Below are positions 1-7,186 of a stretch of DNA of 18,843 nt, piece by piece. Position numbers and translations under genes: made by a program. Source of the stretch: CAZAGT01 sp964484515. Its GTDB lineage: Bacteria; Desulfobacterota; DSM-4660; Desulfatiglandales; HGW-15. The notes under the pieces were generated by a model. It made no database searches. It worked only from the letters and a program-made list of their open reading frames with translations, and had not been told where the DNA came from. The stretch spans positions 1-18,843 of the forward strand of contig CAZAGT010000060.1 in the NCBI GenBank assembly GCA_964484515.1. The letters run 5' to 3'. The stretch's first letter is position 1; every line of letters begins with the position of its first letter.

Positions 1-2
1 GT

Positions 3-782
3 TTGGGCCATGAATACCTCTGCGACGAGCCGTTCTTAGAGAAGACCGGACTTCTCATCGATTCAAATGTGGGAAGGCTCAGGGGGGACATCAACTCCCT
101 GAAACGGCGGTTCCCGGGCAAGTTTGAGGATGATTCGAAGACCGAGGACCTTCTCGATTATATTGATGGGATTGCCCACGATCTGAAACGGCCGGATAGG
201 AAGATCAGCGAGAAGTGCTCGGCCGGCGCCCTTGGCCGGGATTTAGAGCAACGGGTCAAGGCCCTCGGCGAGATTATTGATGAGATCCGAATTCAGGTTG
301 AGGGACACACCCCCGTCTACACCAAGGTGGAGGCCGTTCTGGGCCTCTTCGGTCGTCTCAAGCCCGCCGTCAGGGCGGTGGCGACCTCCTCTTCGCTCAC
401 CATTAAGTTCGTGGTCTTGCTGATACTTGCCTCCCTCTTGCCCTTTTCCTATCTCCTGCTCACCATGGAGACCGAGAAGGGCCTCCTCCAGGAGATCATC
501 CGGATCGAAACCACCCTGAAGTCCGAGCAAGATGTCCTGGCTCAACTTGTCGCGGAGAAGGCAGTGATCCTGCGGCAAATAGAGACCGTCAGAAATGAAG
601 ATATGAGCCGGCAGGCAAAGATTGAGGTGATGGACTTGAACGTGAAGGTTCACAATCTCGATGGAAAGCTGCAGGAGGTTCAGATCAAGATCGACGCTAA
701 CGAAGCGGAGAGGGACGCCCGCAAACGGCGGCTTGAAGAGCTAAGAAAGAAGTCTTTTCTAAAGAGGCTGCTGAAGCAATAG
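3..782 (+). CDS. Uncharacterised single-pass membrane protein with C-terminal coiled coil (5' end probably outside window)
   Basis: I do not recognise this family. The frame is open to the left edge and the first start-type codon is a TTG at position 3, so the true N-terminus probably lies upstream. The visible 259 residues show a charged, helical N-terminal part (about 1-128), one strong hydrophobic segment (about 132-154, ending LLPFSYLLLT), and a long heptad-like, Glu/Lys/Leu-rich coiled coil (about 155-250) with a very basic end (KSFLKRLLKQ). This suggests an inner-membrane anchored coiled-coil protein, but no catalytic motif is visible. Its stop codon is 4 bp from the stop of the convergent minus-strand thiouridylase gene, and I see no clear terminator between them. 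The reading frame is likely real because of its length and ordered composition; function is unknown. Confidence 0.7.
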   Translation: MGHEYLCDEPFLEKTGLLIDSNVGRLRGDINSLKRRFPGKFEDDSKTEDLLDYIDGIAHDLKRPDRKISEKCSAGALGRDLEQRVKALGEIIDEIRIQVEGHTPVYTKVEAVLGLFGRLKPAVRAVATSSSLTIKFVVLLILASLLPFSYLLLTMETEKGLLQEIIRIETTLKSEQDVLAQLVAEKAVILRQIETVRNEDMSRQAKIEVMDLNVKVHNLDGKLQEVQIKIDANEAERDARKRRLEELRKKSFLKRLLKQ

Positions 783-786
783 CCCC

Positions 787-1758
787 TTAAATCATATACT
801 TTTTAAACGACTCTTTTGCCACTCTCCGGTTTCGGGTGTCCCTGTCCGAACCCCGGCCCGTGACTCTCACCTCGGTCAATTCATTGTCGTCGGCATCACT
901 GTAGGCCACCGTGATCGCGACAGCCAGCCCCTCCAAATCAGGGTTAAGCTCTCCAGTGGCCAAAGCGGTCGGGCCGGGGATCGACGCGGTTCGCAGCAGG
1001 AGATCGTCTTTCCTCGCTAATGATTGAATCGCCAGATTCTCTGTCTTGTTCCTGCCGACGACCAGTTTTGTGTGCGGCCCCAATCGAAAGTGACGGCCTA
1101 GTTTCAGAAGCTCAATCTCCCGCACTCCGTGCTCAGGGCGTGAGTCGATGAGGTCTTTCAAGCGACGCGAGAATCCCTGATCCGTCAAGAGGCATCCGCC
1201 AGCCGGAGCAGGGTACTCCATAATCCCAAAGCTCTCGGCCAGCCTCATCTGGGGTTTCCTCGAACGGCCTGAGAACCCCATCAGTTCATCCCGGTTAACC
1301 CATCTTTCCCGCTCGGGGATGGTCGTTGGGAGCCGCTTTGCGGATAGGGGACGCAAGATCAGATCCTCAAAGCCGCTTTCAGACGCTACAAGGGATAGGG
1401 CCTTACGGTTCTGCGACATCGGTCGCTGCCCCAGGACTTCACCGGTGATGATAAAGCTTGCACCTTCCGCCGGGAGCATTTCACCGGCGGAATGGAGCAT
1501 AAGGGCATGGCAGTCGATGCAGGGATTCAGGTTTTCACCGTATCCGTGCTTCGGGTTTCGTACTACCTCGAGGTGCCTCTGGGTGATATCGATGACTTTG
1601 AGCGGAAGGTTGATCGACCGGGCCGATTTTCGAGCCCTAGGTGAGGTGAAAAAAGGGGTCTCAAAGAAGAGGGCGAGAACGTCGATGTCCTGAGCGCGAA
1701 TGAGCGAAGCGGCCAACATGCTGTCAAGGCCGCCCGAAAAGACGCACAAGGCTTTCAT
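787..1758 (-). CDS. MnmA/ThiI-like tRNA thiouridylase-type PP-loop protein with NFACT-R-like C-terminal domain
   Basis: The protein has 323 residues. The N-terminus carries a PP-loop SGGLDS (residues 8-13) that binds ATP for adenylation of a tRNA uridine. A Cys pair NPCIDC (C80, C83) and a third Cys in AGGCLLTD (C189) match the positions of the sulfur-carrying cysteines of MnmA-type enzymes. The last ~110 residues (LKLGRHFRLG...KLVVGRNKTEN, 218-241) resemble the NFACT-R domain, known from RqcH/NEMF-family proteins and reported fused to MnmA-like enzymes. It lacks the full MnmA tRNA-binding architecture, so it is not the housekeeping mnmA. The ATG directly follows the TAA of the DnaJ gene (ATGTAAATG) with no evident ribosome site, which suggests translation by reinitiation after DnaJ. 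Substrate RNA and thiolated position are unknown. The family call is fairly sure, the exact reaction is inferred. Confidence 0.85.
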   Translation of the reverse strand: MKALCVFSGGLDSMLAASLIRAQDIDVLALFFETPFFTSPRARKSARSINLPLKVIDITQRHLEVVRNPKHGYGENLNPCIDCHALMLHSAGEMLPAEGASFIITGEVLGQRPMSQNRKALSLVASESGFEDLILRPLSAKRLPTTIPERERWVNRDELMGFSGRSRKPQMRLAESFGIMEYPAPAGGCLLTDQGFSRRLKDLIDSRPEHGVREIELLKLGRHFRLGPHTKLVVGRNKTENLAIQSLARKDDLLLRTASIPGPTALATGELNPDLEGLAVAITVAYSDADDNELTEVRVTGRGSDRDTRNRRVAKESFKKYMI

Positions 1759-2700
1759 TTACATGCCGGCATCGGCGATTTCTTTTGCCAGCTTCCGTTG
1801 TTTCTTCGTCAACTTTTTTGGCACTGAAATCGCGATTTGCACATAGGCATCTCCGCGTCCGCCGCCATTCATGCGGGGCATTCCGTAACCTTTCATCCTG
1901 AACTTGGCGTTGCTTTGGGATCCCGGAGGCACCTTTAGGCGGAGCGTCTTCTTATCAATCGTGGGGACTTCGATTTCCGTTCCGAGCGCTGCTTCCGAAA
2001 ATTTGATTTCTCTGGTTAGATGAAGGTCATCACCGTCGCGCTTGAATATGGGGTGCTCGCGCACCTTGATCTTGATGTAGAGATCACCGCTTGGCCCCCC
2101 CATCTGTCCAAGTTGTCCTTTGCCGGGTATCCTGAGCTTCTTGCCCGTCGATATTCCCGCCGGGGACTTGACAGCGACACTTTGTTGCTGCCCATTGATC
2201 TGATATGAAATGACCTTGCTCGTTGTCTGTGAGGCCTCTTCCAAGGTCAGCGCTAATTCATAGATCAGATCTTGACCCTTTATGCCGCGTGCCCGGCCGC
2301 CGAATTCACCAAAGGGTGCTCTGTGGGGAGACCCTGCCCCTCGAAAGGGGCCTTGTCCAGGTCCACCGAATATCTGGCTAAAGATGCCTTGTCCTCTACC
2401 GCCGCCAAAACCAAACTCTCTGAAGATGCTCCCAAAGTCAACGTCACGAAAGATGTCTTCCTGAGTAAATCGGCGCTGAAAGCCTTCCGAGCCAAACATA
2501 TCGTATTGCTTCCGCTTCTCCTTATTGCTGAGGACGGCATAGGCCTCACTGATGTCCTTGAATCTAGCTTCGGCCGTTTTGTCACCCTTGTTCTGATCAG
2601 GGTGGTACTTCAATGCCAGTTTGCGATAGGATTTTTTTATTTCATCGGGCGTGGCTGATTTTGAAACGCCCAAGATGGAGTAGTAATCCTTGCCGGACAT
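1759..2700 (-). CDS. DnaJ-type co-chaperone without zinc finger (CbpA/type II-like)
   Basis: A 313-residue J-domain protein that stimulates Hsp70 (DnaK) ATPase and delivers clients. The J domain spans about residues 4-66 with the HPD motif at 33-35 (KYHPDQNKG). A Gly/Phe-rich linker follows (about 88-140), then the C-terminal peptide-binding domains (about 142-305). No CxxCxGxG repeats are present, so it is a class B/CbpA-like protein rather than canonical DnaJ. Lengths near 300 are usual for this class. It is first in a two-gene unit with the thiouridylase-like protein, whose ATG abuts its stop. A sigma70-like promoter lies about 100 bp upstream, and the leader between holds several strong palindromes. 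Family is certain. The symbol cbpA would overstate orthology, so none is given. Confidence 0.93.
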   Translation of the reverse strand: MSGKDYYSILGVSKSATPDEIKKSYRKLALKYHPDQNKGDKTAEARFKDISEAYAVLSNKEKRKQYDMFGSEGFQRRFTQEDIFRDVDFGSIFREFGFGGGRGQGIFSQIFGGPGQGPFRGAGSPHRAPFGEFGGRARGIKGQDLIYELALTLEEASQTTSKVISYQINGQQQSVAVKSPAGISTGKKLRIPGKGQLGQMGGPSGDLYIKIKVREHPIFKRDGDDLHLTREIKFSEAALGTEIEVPTIDKKTLRLKVPPGSQSNAKFRMKGYGMPRMNGGGRGDAYVQIAISVPKKLTKKQRKLAKEIADAGM

Positions 2701-2729
2701 GACTTTCTCACTCGCCTTCGCCAGATTTA

Positions 2730-2770
2730 CCCGCCTTGGGCGGGATCCGCGCGCGGAAGCACCGGTGCTT
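2730..2770 (-). promoter_or_regulatory. Structured 5' leader of the DnaJ gene: three adjacent palindromes
   Basis: Three perfect inverted repeats follow each other: CCCGCC-TTG-GGCGGG (2730-2744), CCGCGCGCGG (2747-2756) and AAGCACCGGTGCTT (2757-2770). They lie between the predicted promoter (2807-2835) and the DnaJ start (2700), so they would be in the transcript leader and could fold into one or two strong hairpins. There is no U-run typical of an intrinsic terminator. Role as an RNA thermometer, attenuator or protein operator is inference only. Confidence 0.5.
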
Positions 2771-2806
2771 CACTTTTTCTTTGTGAAAATCGTAACTTAG
2801 ATGAAG

Positions 2807-2835
2807 AAAATAATCATCTTGCGTCTGCAAGTCAA
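2807..2835 (-). promoter_or_regulatory. Candidate sigma70 promoter for DnaJ/thiouridylase unit
   Basis: Read on the minus strand, TTGACT (2835-2830), a 17-bp spacer, then TATTTT (2812-2807). This gives a predicted start near 2800 and a leader of about 100 nt ahead of the DnaJ ATG. It is a pattern match only, with no heat-shock (sigma32) consensus recognised. Confidence 0.5.
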
Positions 2836-2889
2836 GAGGCTCCAAGGCCCGCTTTCTTACTCAGTTGGTCAGCCTTTTTCCTGCAATCG

Positions 2890-3471
2890 TTATTCCAAGT
2901 TCGAAATATCCTCTTCAGGCCATTTCCTGGCGGTGAGCCGGTAGTCGAAGGCAGCCTTTATGTTTAGCCGTTTTACCCGAATGTGCTCCGGAAGCGGCGG
3001 AAACGGAGCAGCCATGCTGATTGCCCTGACGGCTTCTCGATCCAGGATCTCATAGCCCGACGCCCGTATTACCCCCACGTGCGTCATCCGACCGCCGGGC
3101 TCGAGGCTGAAGACAGCCATCAGGTTTCCCTCAATAAGATTCTCCTTAGCCTCAGGGGGGTAAACCCAGTGACGCATGATCCGCTCCTTGACAATCCGGG
3201 CATAGGACACATACTGCTTATCCTCCGTATCCAATGAAATCGTATGTTCTTCCTCCACACTCGGCGTCTCCTCCTGTGGCTTTGGGGGAGCAAGATCGGT
3301 CTCCTCGTAATAACGCTCGAGGTCCTCCACCGGGGGCCTGATCAGAGTGACGCGGTAGGTCCTCAGCTCCTCTTGCACATCGATCAAGGGAAAGGCCCCC
3401 TGAAAAGCCAGAAGGAGGATGAGATGAACCACGAACGAGATGCCGAGGGTGACTCGCATGATCACGGACAT
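2890..3471 (-). CDS. TonB-family energy-transducer protein
   Basis: A 193-residue protein with an N-terminal signal anchor (about 5-24, VTLGISFVVHLILLLAFQG), a Pro/Glu-rich periplasmic spacer (about 45-80, with PPKPQEETP), and a TonB C-terminal fold (about 88-180: YPPEAKENLIEG, the Gly-rich turn EPGGRM, SGYEILDREA, APFPPLP). Members link the proton-motive-force complex ExbB-ExbD to outer-membrane receptors or related envelope machines. The spacer is much shorter than in E. coli TonB. No exbB/exbD or receptor gene is adjacent. The ATG overlaps the end of the HD gene by 10 bp (shared ATGTCCGTGA), so the two are very probably co-translated. The pairing with an HD phosphohydrolase gives no obvious functional clue. 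TonB-like family is sure; partner complex unknown. Confidence 0.85.
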   Translation of the reverse strand: MSVIMRVTLGISFVVHLILLLAFQGAFPLIDVQEELRTYRVTLIRPPVEDLERYYEETDLAPPKPQEETPSVEEEHTISLDTEDKQYVSYARIVKERIMRHWVYPPEAKENLIEGNLMAVFSLEPGGRMTHVGVIRASGYEILDREAVRAISMAAPFPPLPEHIRVKRLNIKAAFDYRLTARKWPEEDISNLE

Positions 3472-4115
3472 CTCTTCTCATCGTCAGGGTTTCCGGGACC
3501 GTCGACCCAGAGGCGCCTCTTTTTTTCGAACCACCACTCCGTACTATCCGTTTCCAAAATCTCCATGGCTAGCGTTTTGGCGTTCTTCGTGATGAGCCTT
3601 TGAACGGCGTATGACAGCCATTCGCGTGCATATTTGTTGCCAAGGTCCTCTTGCTCTTTTAGTGCCAGAATGAGATCGAGTTGATCGGCGTCCCTGGAGA
3701 GGCACGCCTCTAAAGACGTCTGTTCGTTGAACTCACGAAGTAGTGAGACAATTTCACCGCAATGAGGAAGCCCTTGCGTTGCATCCCGGAGGGCTCGCTC
3801 TTCATCGGCCTCGACATACTGTTTGTTCACATAATTAAGGTCACCGGTCCTCGCTTCATGGACGTCATGAAAGAGGCACATCAGGGTGGTCTTATGGACA
3901 TCGGCTTTAGGCTCTTGAAGAGATAAGAAATACCCGATGAGCGCCGTACGAAACGAATGCTCTGCGACAGATTCCCGACCGGAACCGAGGAATTGATAGC
4001 CCGCGCGGGGTGTCTTCTTAAGCATCCCTGCTTCAAACAGAAAATTAACAAGTGCCCTCATATCCCATGCCCATTTCTTCGATCGTCTCTGAGAGATGAT
4101 GTCCAGAATCGTCAT
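3462..4115 (-). CDS. HD-domain phosphohydrolase, HDDC2/YfbR (5'-nucleotidase)-like
   Basis: A 217-residue protein with the HD metal-site order: H53 in ESVAEHSFR, H83-D84 in LFHDVHEARTGD (E87 next to it), and D142 in SRDADQLDL. The pattern ESVAEHS...HD.HE...GD is that of HDDC2/YfbR-like 5'-deoxynucleotidases, which remove phosphate from nucleoside monophosphates using a divalent metal. This assignment rests on family resemblance; substrate is not shown. The N-terminal 50 residues form a helical lead-in (FLFEAGMLKKTPRAGYQFLG) usual for the family. There is no signal peptide, so it is cytoplasmic. It is first in a two-gene unit and its stop overlaps the TonB-type start. I found no convincing promoter before it, and its ribosome site is weak. 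Confidence 0.85.
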   Translation of the reverse strand: MTILDIISQRRSKKWAWDMRALVNFLFEAGMLKKTPRAGYQFLGSGRESVAEHSFRTALIGYFLSLQEPKADVHKTTLMCLFHDVHEARTGDLNYVNKQYVEADEERALRDATQGLPHCGEIVSLLREFNEQTSLEACLSRDADQLDLILALKEQEDLGNKYAREWLSYAVQRLITKNAKTLAMEILETDSTEWWFEKKRRLWVDGPGNPDDEKRCP

Positions 4116-4232
4116 TCGTGTGCTTTCTGAGGTGAATTGAAGCGCTATGCTCCTGCGGGGCCGCCACAGAACACGCAGAATCTCGTGAGGCCGTTGTGTT
4201 TGGATCCTCTCGTCGCTCCTTCTCGCACCTGC

Positions 4233-4261
4233 TTGATTTATTCATCATCGGCGTTTAATAT
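4233..4261 (+). promoter_or_regulatory. Candidate sigma70 promoter of the def operon
   Basis: TTGATT (4233-4238), 17-bp spacer, TAATAT (4256-4261). The predicted transcription start (about 4268) falls inside the palindrome CCTCAATTGAGG, so a regulator bound there would block initiation. Pattern match only. Confidence 0.55.
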
Positions 4262-4263
4262 TA

Positions 4264-4275
4264 CCTCAATTGAGG
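4264..4275. repeat. Perfect 12-bp palindrome at the def promoter (possible operator)
   Basis: CCTCAATTGAGG is fully self-complementary and begins 2 bp after the predicted -10 hexamer. Its position suits a repressor site for the def operon. No regulator gene is adjacent. Confidence 0.4.
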
Positions 4276-4437
4276 CGGGCTATTCAATCTTTAGCCCCCA
4301 AAATGTGAGCAACCGCCGACCAAGCGAGCCCATTCGGAGCTGGTTTTTCCCGTGACGGCGCGGAGAAGCGTCGATGCTACTGCTGGGCGAGAGCCAGCCT
4401 CCCGAGAGTGCCCCTGAATCTCGCCGTTTGAGAATGA

Positions 4438-4971
4438 ATGCTGGCAACGATGACCGAAACACTCAAAATATACACCTTTCCGGATCCTGTCCTGAAGAGC
4501 AAGGCTGCGCCGGTAGAAGACATCGATGAGGGGATTCAGCGGTTGATCGATCGAATGACGGCCACCATGTATGCGGCTCCGGGGATCGGGTTGGCCGCAA
4601 ATCAGGTGGGAGAGACCCAGAGGGTTGTCGTCTACGACGTGCACTCAAGGGACGGAAACCGCAGTCCTTCGATCCTGATCAATCCCGAAATCGTGAAGGC
4701 GGAGGGGAGCATCGTTTACGAGGAGGCCTGTTTGAGCGTCCTCGATTTTTCGGCCGAGGTGGAGCGGGCCGAACGCGTTCTCGTACGAGGGGTGGACCGT
4801 GATGGGAATCCTGTGAGCGTTGAGGCAGAGGGTCTGCTAGCGATCTGCCTTCAGCACGAGATCGATCATTTGAACGGGGTCCTTTACATTGATCTTATCA
4901 GCACCCTGAAAAGGACAATGTACAAGAAAAAACTAAGGAAGATGCAAAAAAAGGGGGACCCTAGACTCTGA
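4438..4971 (+). CDS. def: Peptide deformylase
   Basis: A 177-residue metalloenzyme that removes the formyl group from nascent N-terminal methionine. All three signature motifs are present: GIGLAANQVG (49-58), EACLSV (97-102, metal ligand C99 region) and QHEIDHLNG (139-147, with the HExxH ligands and catalytic Glu). Motif 2 deviates from the common EGCLSxP: Gly is Ala and the following Pro is Leu (EACLSVLDF). The metal-binding Cys is intact, so activity is expected. Two starts are possible: ATG at 4438 (used here) and ATG at 4450, which gives the more usual start just before LKIYTFPDPVL. Neither has a strong ribosome site. It heads the fmt-DUF116-rsmB-rpe series but is separated from fmt by 383 bp holding a repeat element. 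Confidence 0.95.
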   Translation: MLATMTETLKIYTFPDPVLKSKAAPVEDIDEGIQRLIDRMTATMYAAPGIGLAANQVGETQRVVVYDVHSRDGNRSPSILINPEIVKAEGSIVYEEACLSVLDFSAEVERAERVLVRGVDRDGNPVSVEAEGLLAICLQHEIDHLNGVLYIDLISTLKRTMYKKKLRKMQKKGDPRL

Positions 4972-4989
4972 TAGCGGGAGTGCACCATT

Positions 4990-5202
4990 GGGGGTCTCTT
5001 TTCAAAAACGAAACGTACCTGCTCGAACGCTGAAGAAGCGTGCAAGCTTGTCCGCCTCTTGAGGGCAAGGCGGCCGGAGCAGACTCGGAGAATGCGCCAA
5101 GGCTGTGAATCCGGCCGATACCGCGGAGGCCCGCCGGCCGCCTCGGGTAGCGCCTTATGCGGAGACAACGCACTCAATTCCTCGTTTTTGAAAAGAGCCC
5201 CC
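4990..5202. mobile_element. MITE-like element with ~21-bp terminal inverted repeats between def and fmt
   Basis: The left end (4990-5011) and right end (5182-5202) are inverted copies: both read GGGGG, then CTCTTTTCAAAAACGA, and differ by one inserted T in the left copy. A second inner inverted pair is AGGCGGCCGG (5068-5077) and CCGGCCGCCT (5134-5143), so the whole ~213 bp could fold into a long hairpin. No transposase is encoded. Short open frames on both strands cover it, but none resembles a known protein. I saw no clear target-site duplication. The remainder of the gap, 5203-5354, shows no gene; it ends with the fmt ribosome site AGGA at 5347-5350. Identity as a non-autonomous element is inferred from shape alone; no second copy is present in the window. 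Confidence 0.55.
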
Positions 5203-5354
5203 ATGACCAGGCGAATAGATGTCGAAGAATCTCAAAATGTTAAATTCGAGTACCAACTTCATGAAGTTTCCCAGTCGATCCAATGGGTGCCCTCGCGAGG
5301 CGGGGAAACTTCTACGGTCAGCGGCTGTGCTGAGTTGAGGTTAACAGGACAAAG

Positions 5355-6326
5355 ATGGGGCCTTTTCCCCATAAAGAGATCCCGGCCAAACCGAAGCTCA
5401 TTTTCATGGGCACACCGGAGTTTGCCCAGCCCACGCTCAAGGCGCTCATCGATCATGGGCATGATGTGCGGGCTGTGGTTACTCAGCCTGACCGGCCGAA
5501 GGGTAGAGGCAGGACCTTGGCGCCTCCCCCGGTGAAACAGATGGCGGCTGAGCATGGTATTGAGGTCTTGCAGCCGGAAAAGGCGTCTGATCCATTTATA
5601 TGCGATCGGCTTAAAAGAAAGGAGCCTGATCTTATTATCGTCCTTGCTTTCGGTCAGATCTTACGCCCGGCGTTGCTCGAGGTCCCCAAGTGGGGTGCCG
5701 TCAACATCCACGCTTCGCTCTTGCCAAAATACCGCGGCGCCGCTCCCATCCAATGGGCGATACTGAACGATGAGCCCAGGACGGGACTCACCCTCATGCG
5801 AATGGACGAAGGTCTCGATACGGGCCCCATCTTGTTCCAGACCGAGACCCAGATCCTTAAAGATGAGACGGCCGGCCAGCTTCATGATCGTCTCGCCGAA
5901 CTTGCCGGAGAGATGATCATCGAGGCGCTTTCTGCTATGGCCCAAGGGGCTATCCGGGAGCAACCTCAAGACAACGCATCTGCGACCTACGCTCCCAAGA
6001 TCGAGAGGCCGGACTGCGTTATCGATTGGAACCAAAAGGCAGGGAAAGTGTCCGCGCTCATTCGGGCCCTAGACCCGAGGCCTGGTGCAGCCACTCGCCT
6101 GGGAGATAAGCAGATCAAGCTCTTCAGCTCGAGGATTATCGATGACGAGCGTCTTGGCGTCGTCCCGGGCAGGGTTGTAAAAGATGGGGGAGGGGCCTTG
6201 CTGGTGGAGGCAGGCCGCGGTGTGATCGAGGCAAGAGAGATACAATTACCTGGAAGAAGGAGGCTATCAGCCGCCGAGTTTTTGAAGGGGGCTTCCATAC
6301 CTGAAGGGGTGATCCTAGGCCAATGA
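5355..6326 (+). CDS. fmt: Methionyl-tRNA formyltransferase
   Basis: A 323-residue enzyme that transfers formyl from 10-formyl-THF to Met-tRNAfMet, supplying the substrate that deformylase later trims. The N-terminal Rossmann domain begins KLIFMGTPEFA (14-24). The catalytic triad is visible: N117 and H119 in VNIHASLLPKYRGAAPIQWAI, and D155 in MDEGLDTGPIL. The basic loop QPDRPKGRGRTLAPPPVK (44-61) is the acceptor-stem binding loop. The C-terminal OB-like domain (about 215-320) ends LPGRRRLSAAEFLKG. The ATG at 5355 adds about 11 residues before the usual start, but it has an AGGA site 4 bp upstream, so I keep it. Its stop overlaps the DUF116 start (ATGA, 6323-6326), indicating translational coupling. 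Confidence 0.97.
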   Translation: MGPFPHKEIPAKPKLIFMGTPEFAQPTLKALIDHGHDVRAVVTQPDRPKGRGRTLAPPPVKQMAAEHGIEVLQPEKASDPFICDRLKRKEPDLIIVLAFGQILRPALLEVPKWGAVNIHASLLPKYRGAAPIQWAILNDEPRTGLTLMRMDEGLDTGPILFQTETQILKDETAGQLHDRLAELAGEMIIEALSAMAQGAIREQPQDNASATYAPKIERPDCVIDWNQKAGKVSALIRALDPRPGAATRLGDKQIKLFSSRIIDDERLGVVPGRVVKDGGGALLVEAGRGVIEAREIQLPGRRRLSAAEFLKGASIPEGVILGQ

Positions 6327-7186
6327 AGAACAGAGCTGATGAGTCAGGTTCAACATTTCCGATGGCGATCGGGGAGGTCGGTGAGCGCAGCAGGCACGAA
6401 CGCTCGGAGAAGCGGACATTCATTTTGCTACTGCTCCTCACCTGCCTGGCCCTGTCGCTGATAGCGGTGTTGCTGTGGTGGGTCCCATACGTGGGCTTCA
6501 CCCGTATCCACCCCCGGCTCCCCCTCATCATGGCGATCCTGTTCGCGCTCGTCGTGTGGTTTCTGATTGGCGGAGGTCTCACCCTCGTATTCACCGTGCT
6601 CCGCGGCAAGAACCTCTTTTTCAACCGCCGGATTCGGGGCGTCGTTATCCGTTTTCTCTTCCCCCTCTTGGTGCTGATGGGTAGACTGGTGGGAATTGGC
6701 AAGGATGAGGTTCGAAGATCCTTTGTGGCTATCAACAATCAGCTTGTCCTGGCTGAAGCAAAACGGGTTCCGCCCAACAAGCTTTTGCTCCTATTGCCTC
6801 AGTGCCTCCAGAATCATGAGTGCGGCGAGCGGATTACGATCGACATTGAGAACTGTAAGTCCTGCGGAAAATGTAAGATCAAGAATCTCCTTTCCCTATC
6901 CAGGAAGTATGACATCCATATTGCCGTAGCGACGGGTGGTACGTTGGCTCGTAAGATCGTGTATGAGACGAAACCGGACATGATTATCGGAGTGGCCTGT
7001 GAAAGAGACTTGACAAGCGGCATTCAGGACACCTACCCCATCCCGGTCTTCGGGATCCTGAACAAAAGACCCCACGGCCCCTGTTTCGATACGGATATCG
7101 ATCTTGAGATGGTCGAGCAGGGTATCATGAGCTTCCTGGAATATGAAACCGAAACCAAGAGAGCTAGCGCTCCTGGTCCTCAATAG
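6323..7186 (+). CDS. DUF116 family membrane protein with conserved cysteines
   Basis: A 287-residue protein. The first ~30 residues are polar and cytoplasmic. Hydrophobic segments lie at about 31-53 and 65-93, with a weaker one near 109-124. A soluble cysteine-rich domain follows (about 150-287). Cysteines occur in LPQCLQNHEC (161, 167), NCKSCGKC (178, 181, 184), ACERDL (226) and GPCF (254), a set that could ligate zinc or an iron-sulfur cluster. This arrangement is that of DUF116, a family of unknown function often found beside fmt and rsmB in deltaproteobacteria and relatives. It overlaps fmt by 4 bp and rsmB by 44 bp, so it is firmly inside the operon. A role in translation or metal handling would be guesswork. 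Confidence 0.9.
   Translation: MKNRADESGSTFPMAIGEVGERSRHERSEKRTFILLLLLTCLALSLIAVLLWWVPYVGFTRIHPRLPLIMAILFALVVWFLIGGGLTLVFTVLRGKNLFFNRRIRGVVIRFLFPLLVLMGRLVGIGKDEVRRSFVAINNQLVLAEAKRVPPNKLLLLLPQCLQNHECGERITIDIENCKSCGKCKIKNLLSLSRKYDIHIAVATGGTLARKIVYETKPDMIIGVACERDLTSGIQDTYPIPVFGILNKRPHGPCFDTDIDLEMVEQGIMSFLEYETETKRASAPGPQ

Larger units (their letters stand above)
4116..4437. other. Divergent intergenic region between the HD gene and def
   Basis: I see no credible gene here; the short open frames lack ribosome sites and family features. It contains a plus-strand promoter match (4233-4261), a 12-bp palindrome (4264-4275) and a hairpin GGGCTA-9 nt-TAGCCC (4277-4297), leaving a leader of roughly 170 nt before def. 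The long leader is unusual for def, but I recognise no riboswitch in it. Confidence 0.6.

Noticed and set aside
4045..4248. Minus-strand 67-codon frame upstream of the HD gene
   Set aside because: It overlaps the HD gene start in another frame and has no ribosome site or protein-like features.
5059..5535. Plus-strand open frame of 158 codons between def and fmt
   Set aside because: It crosses the inverted-repeat element and overlaps the certain fmt start in another frame; composition is Arg/Ser/Pro-rich, as in chance frames of G+C-rich DNA.
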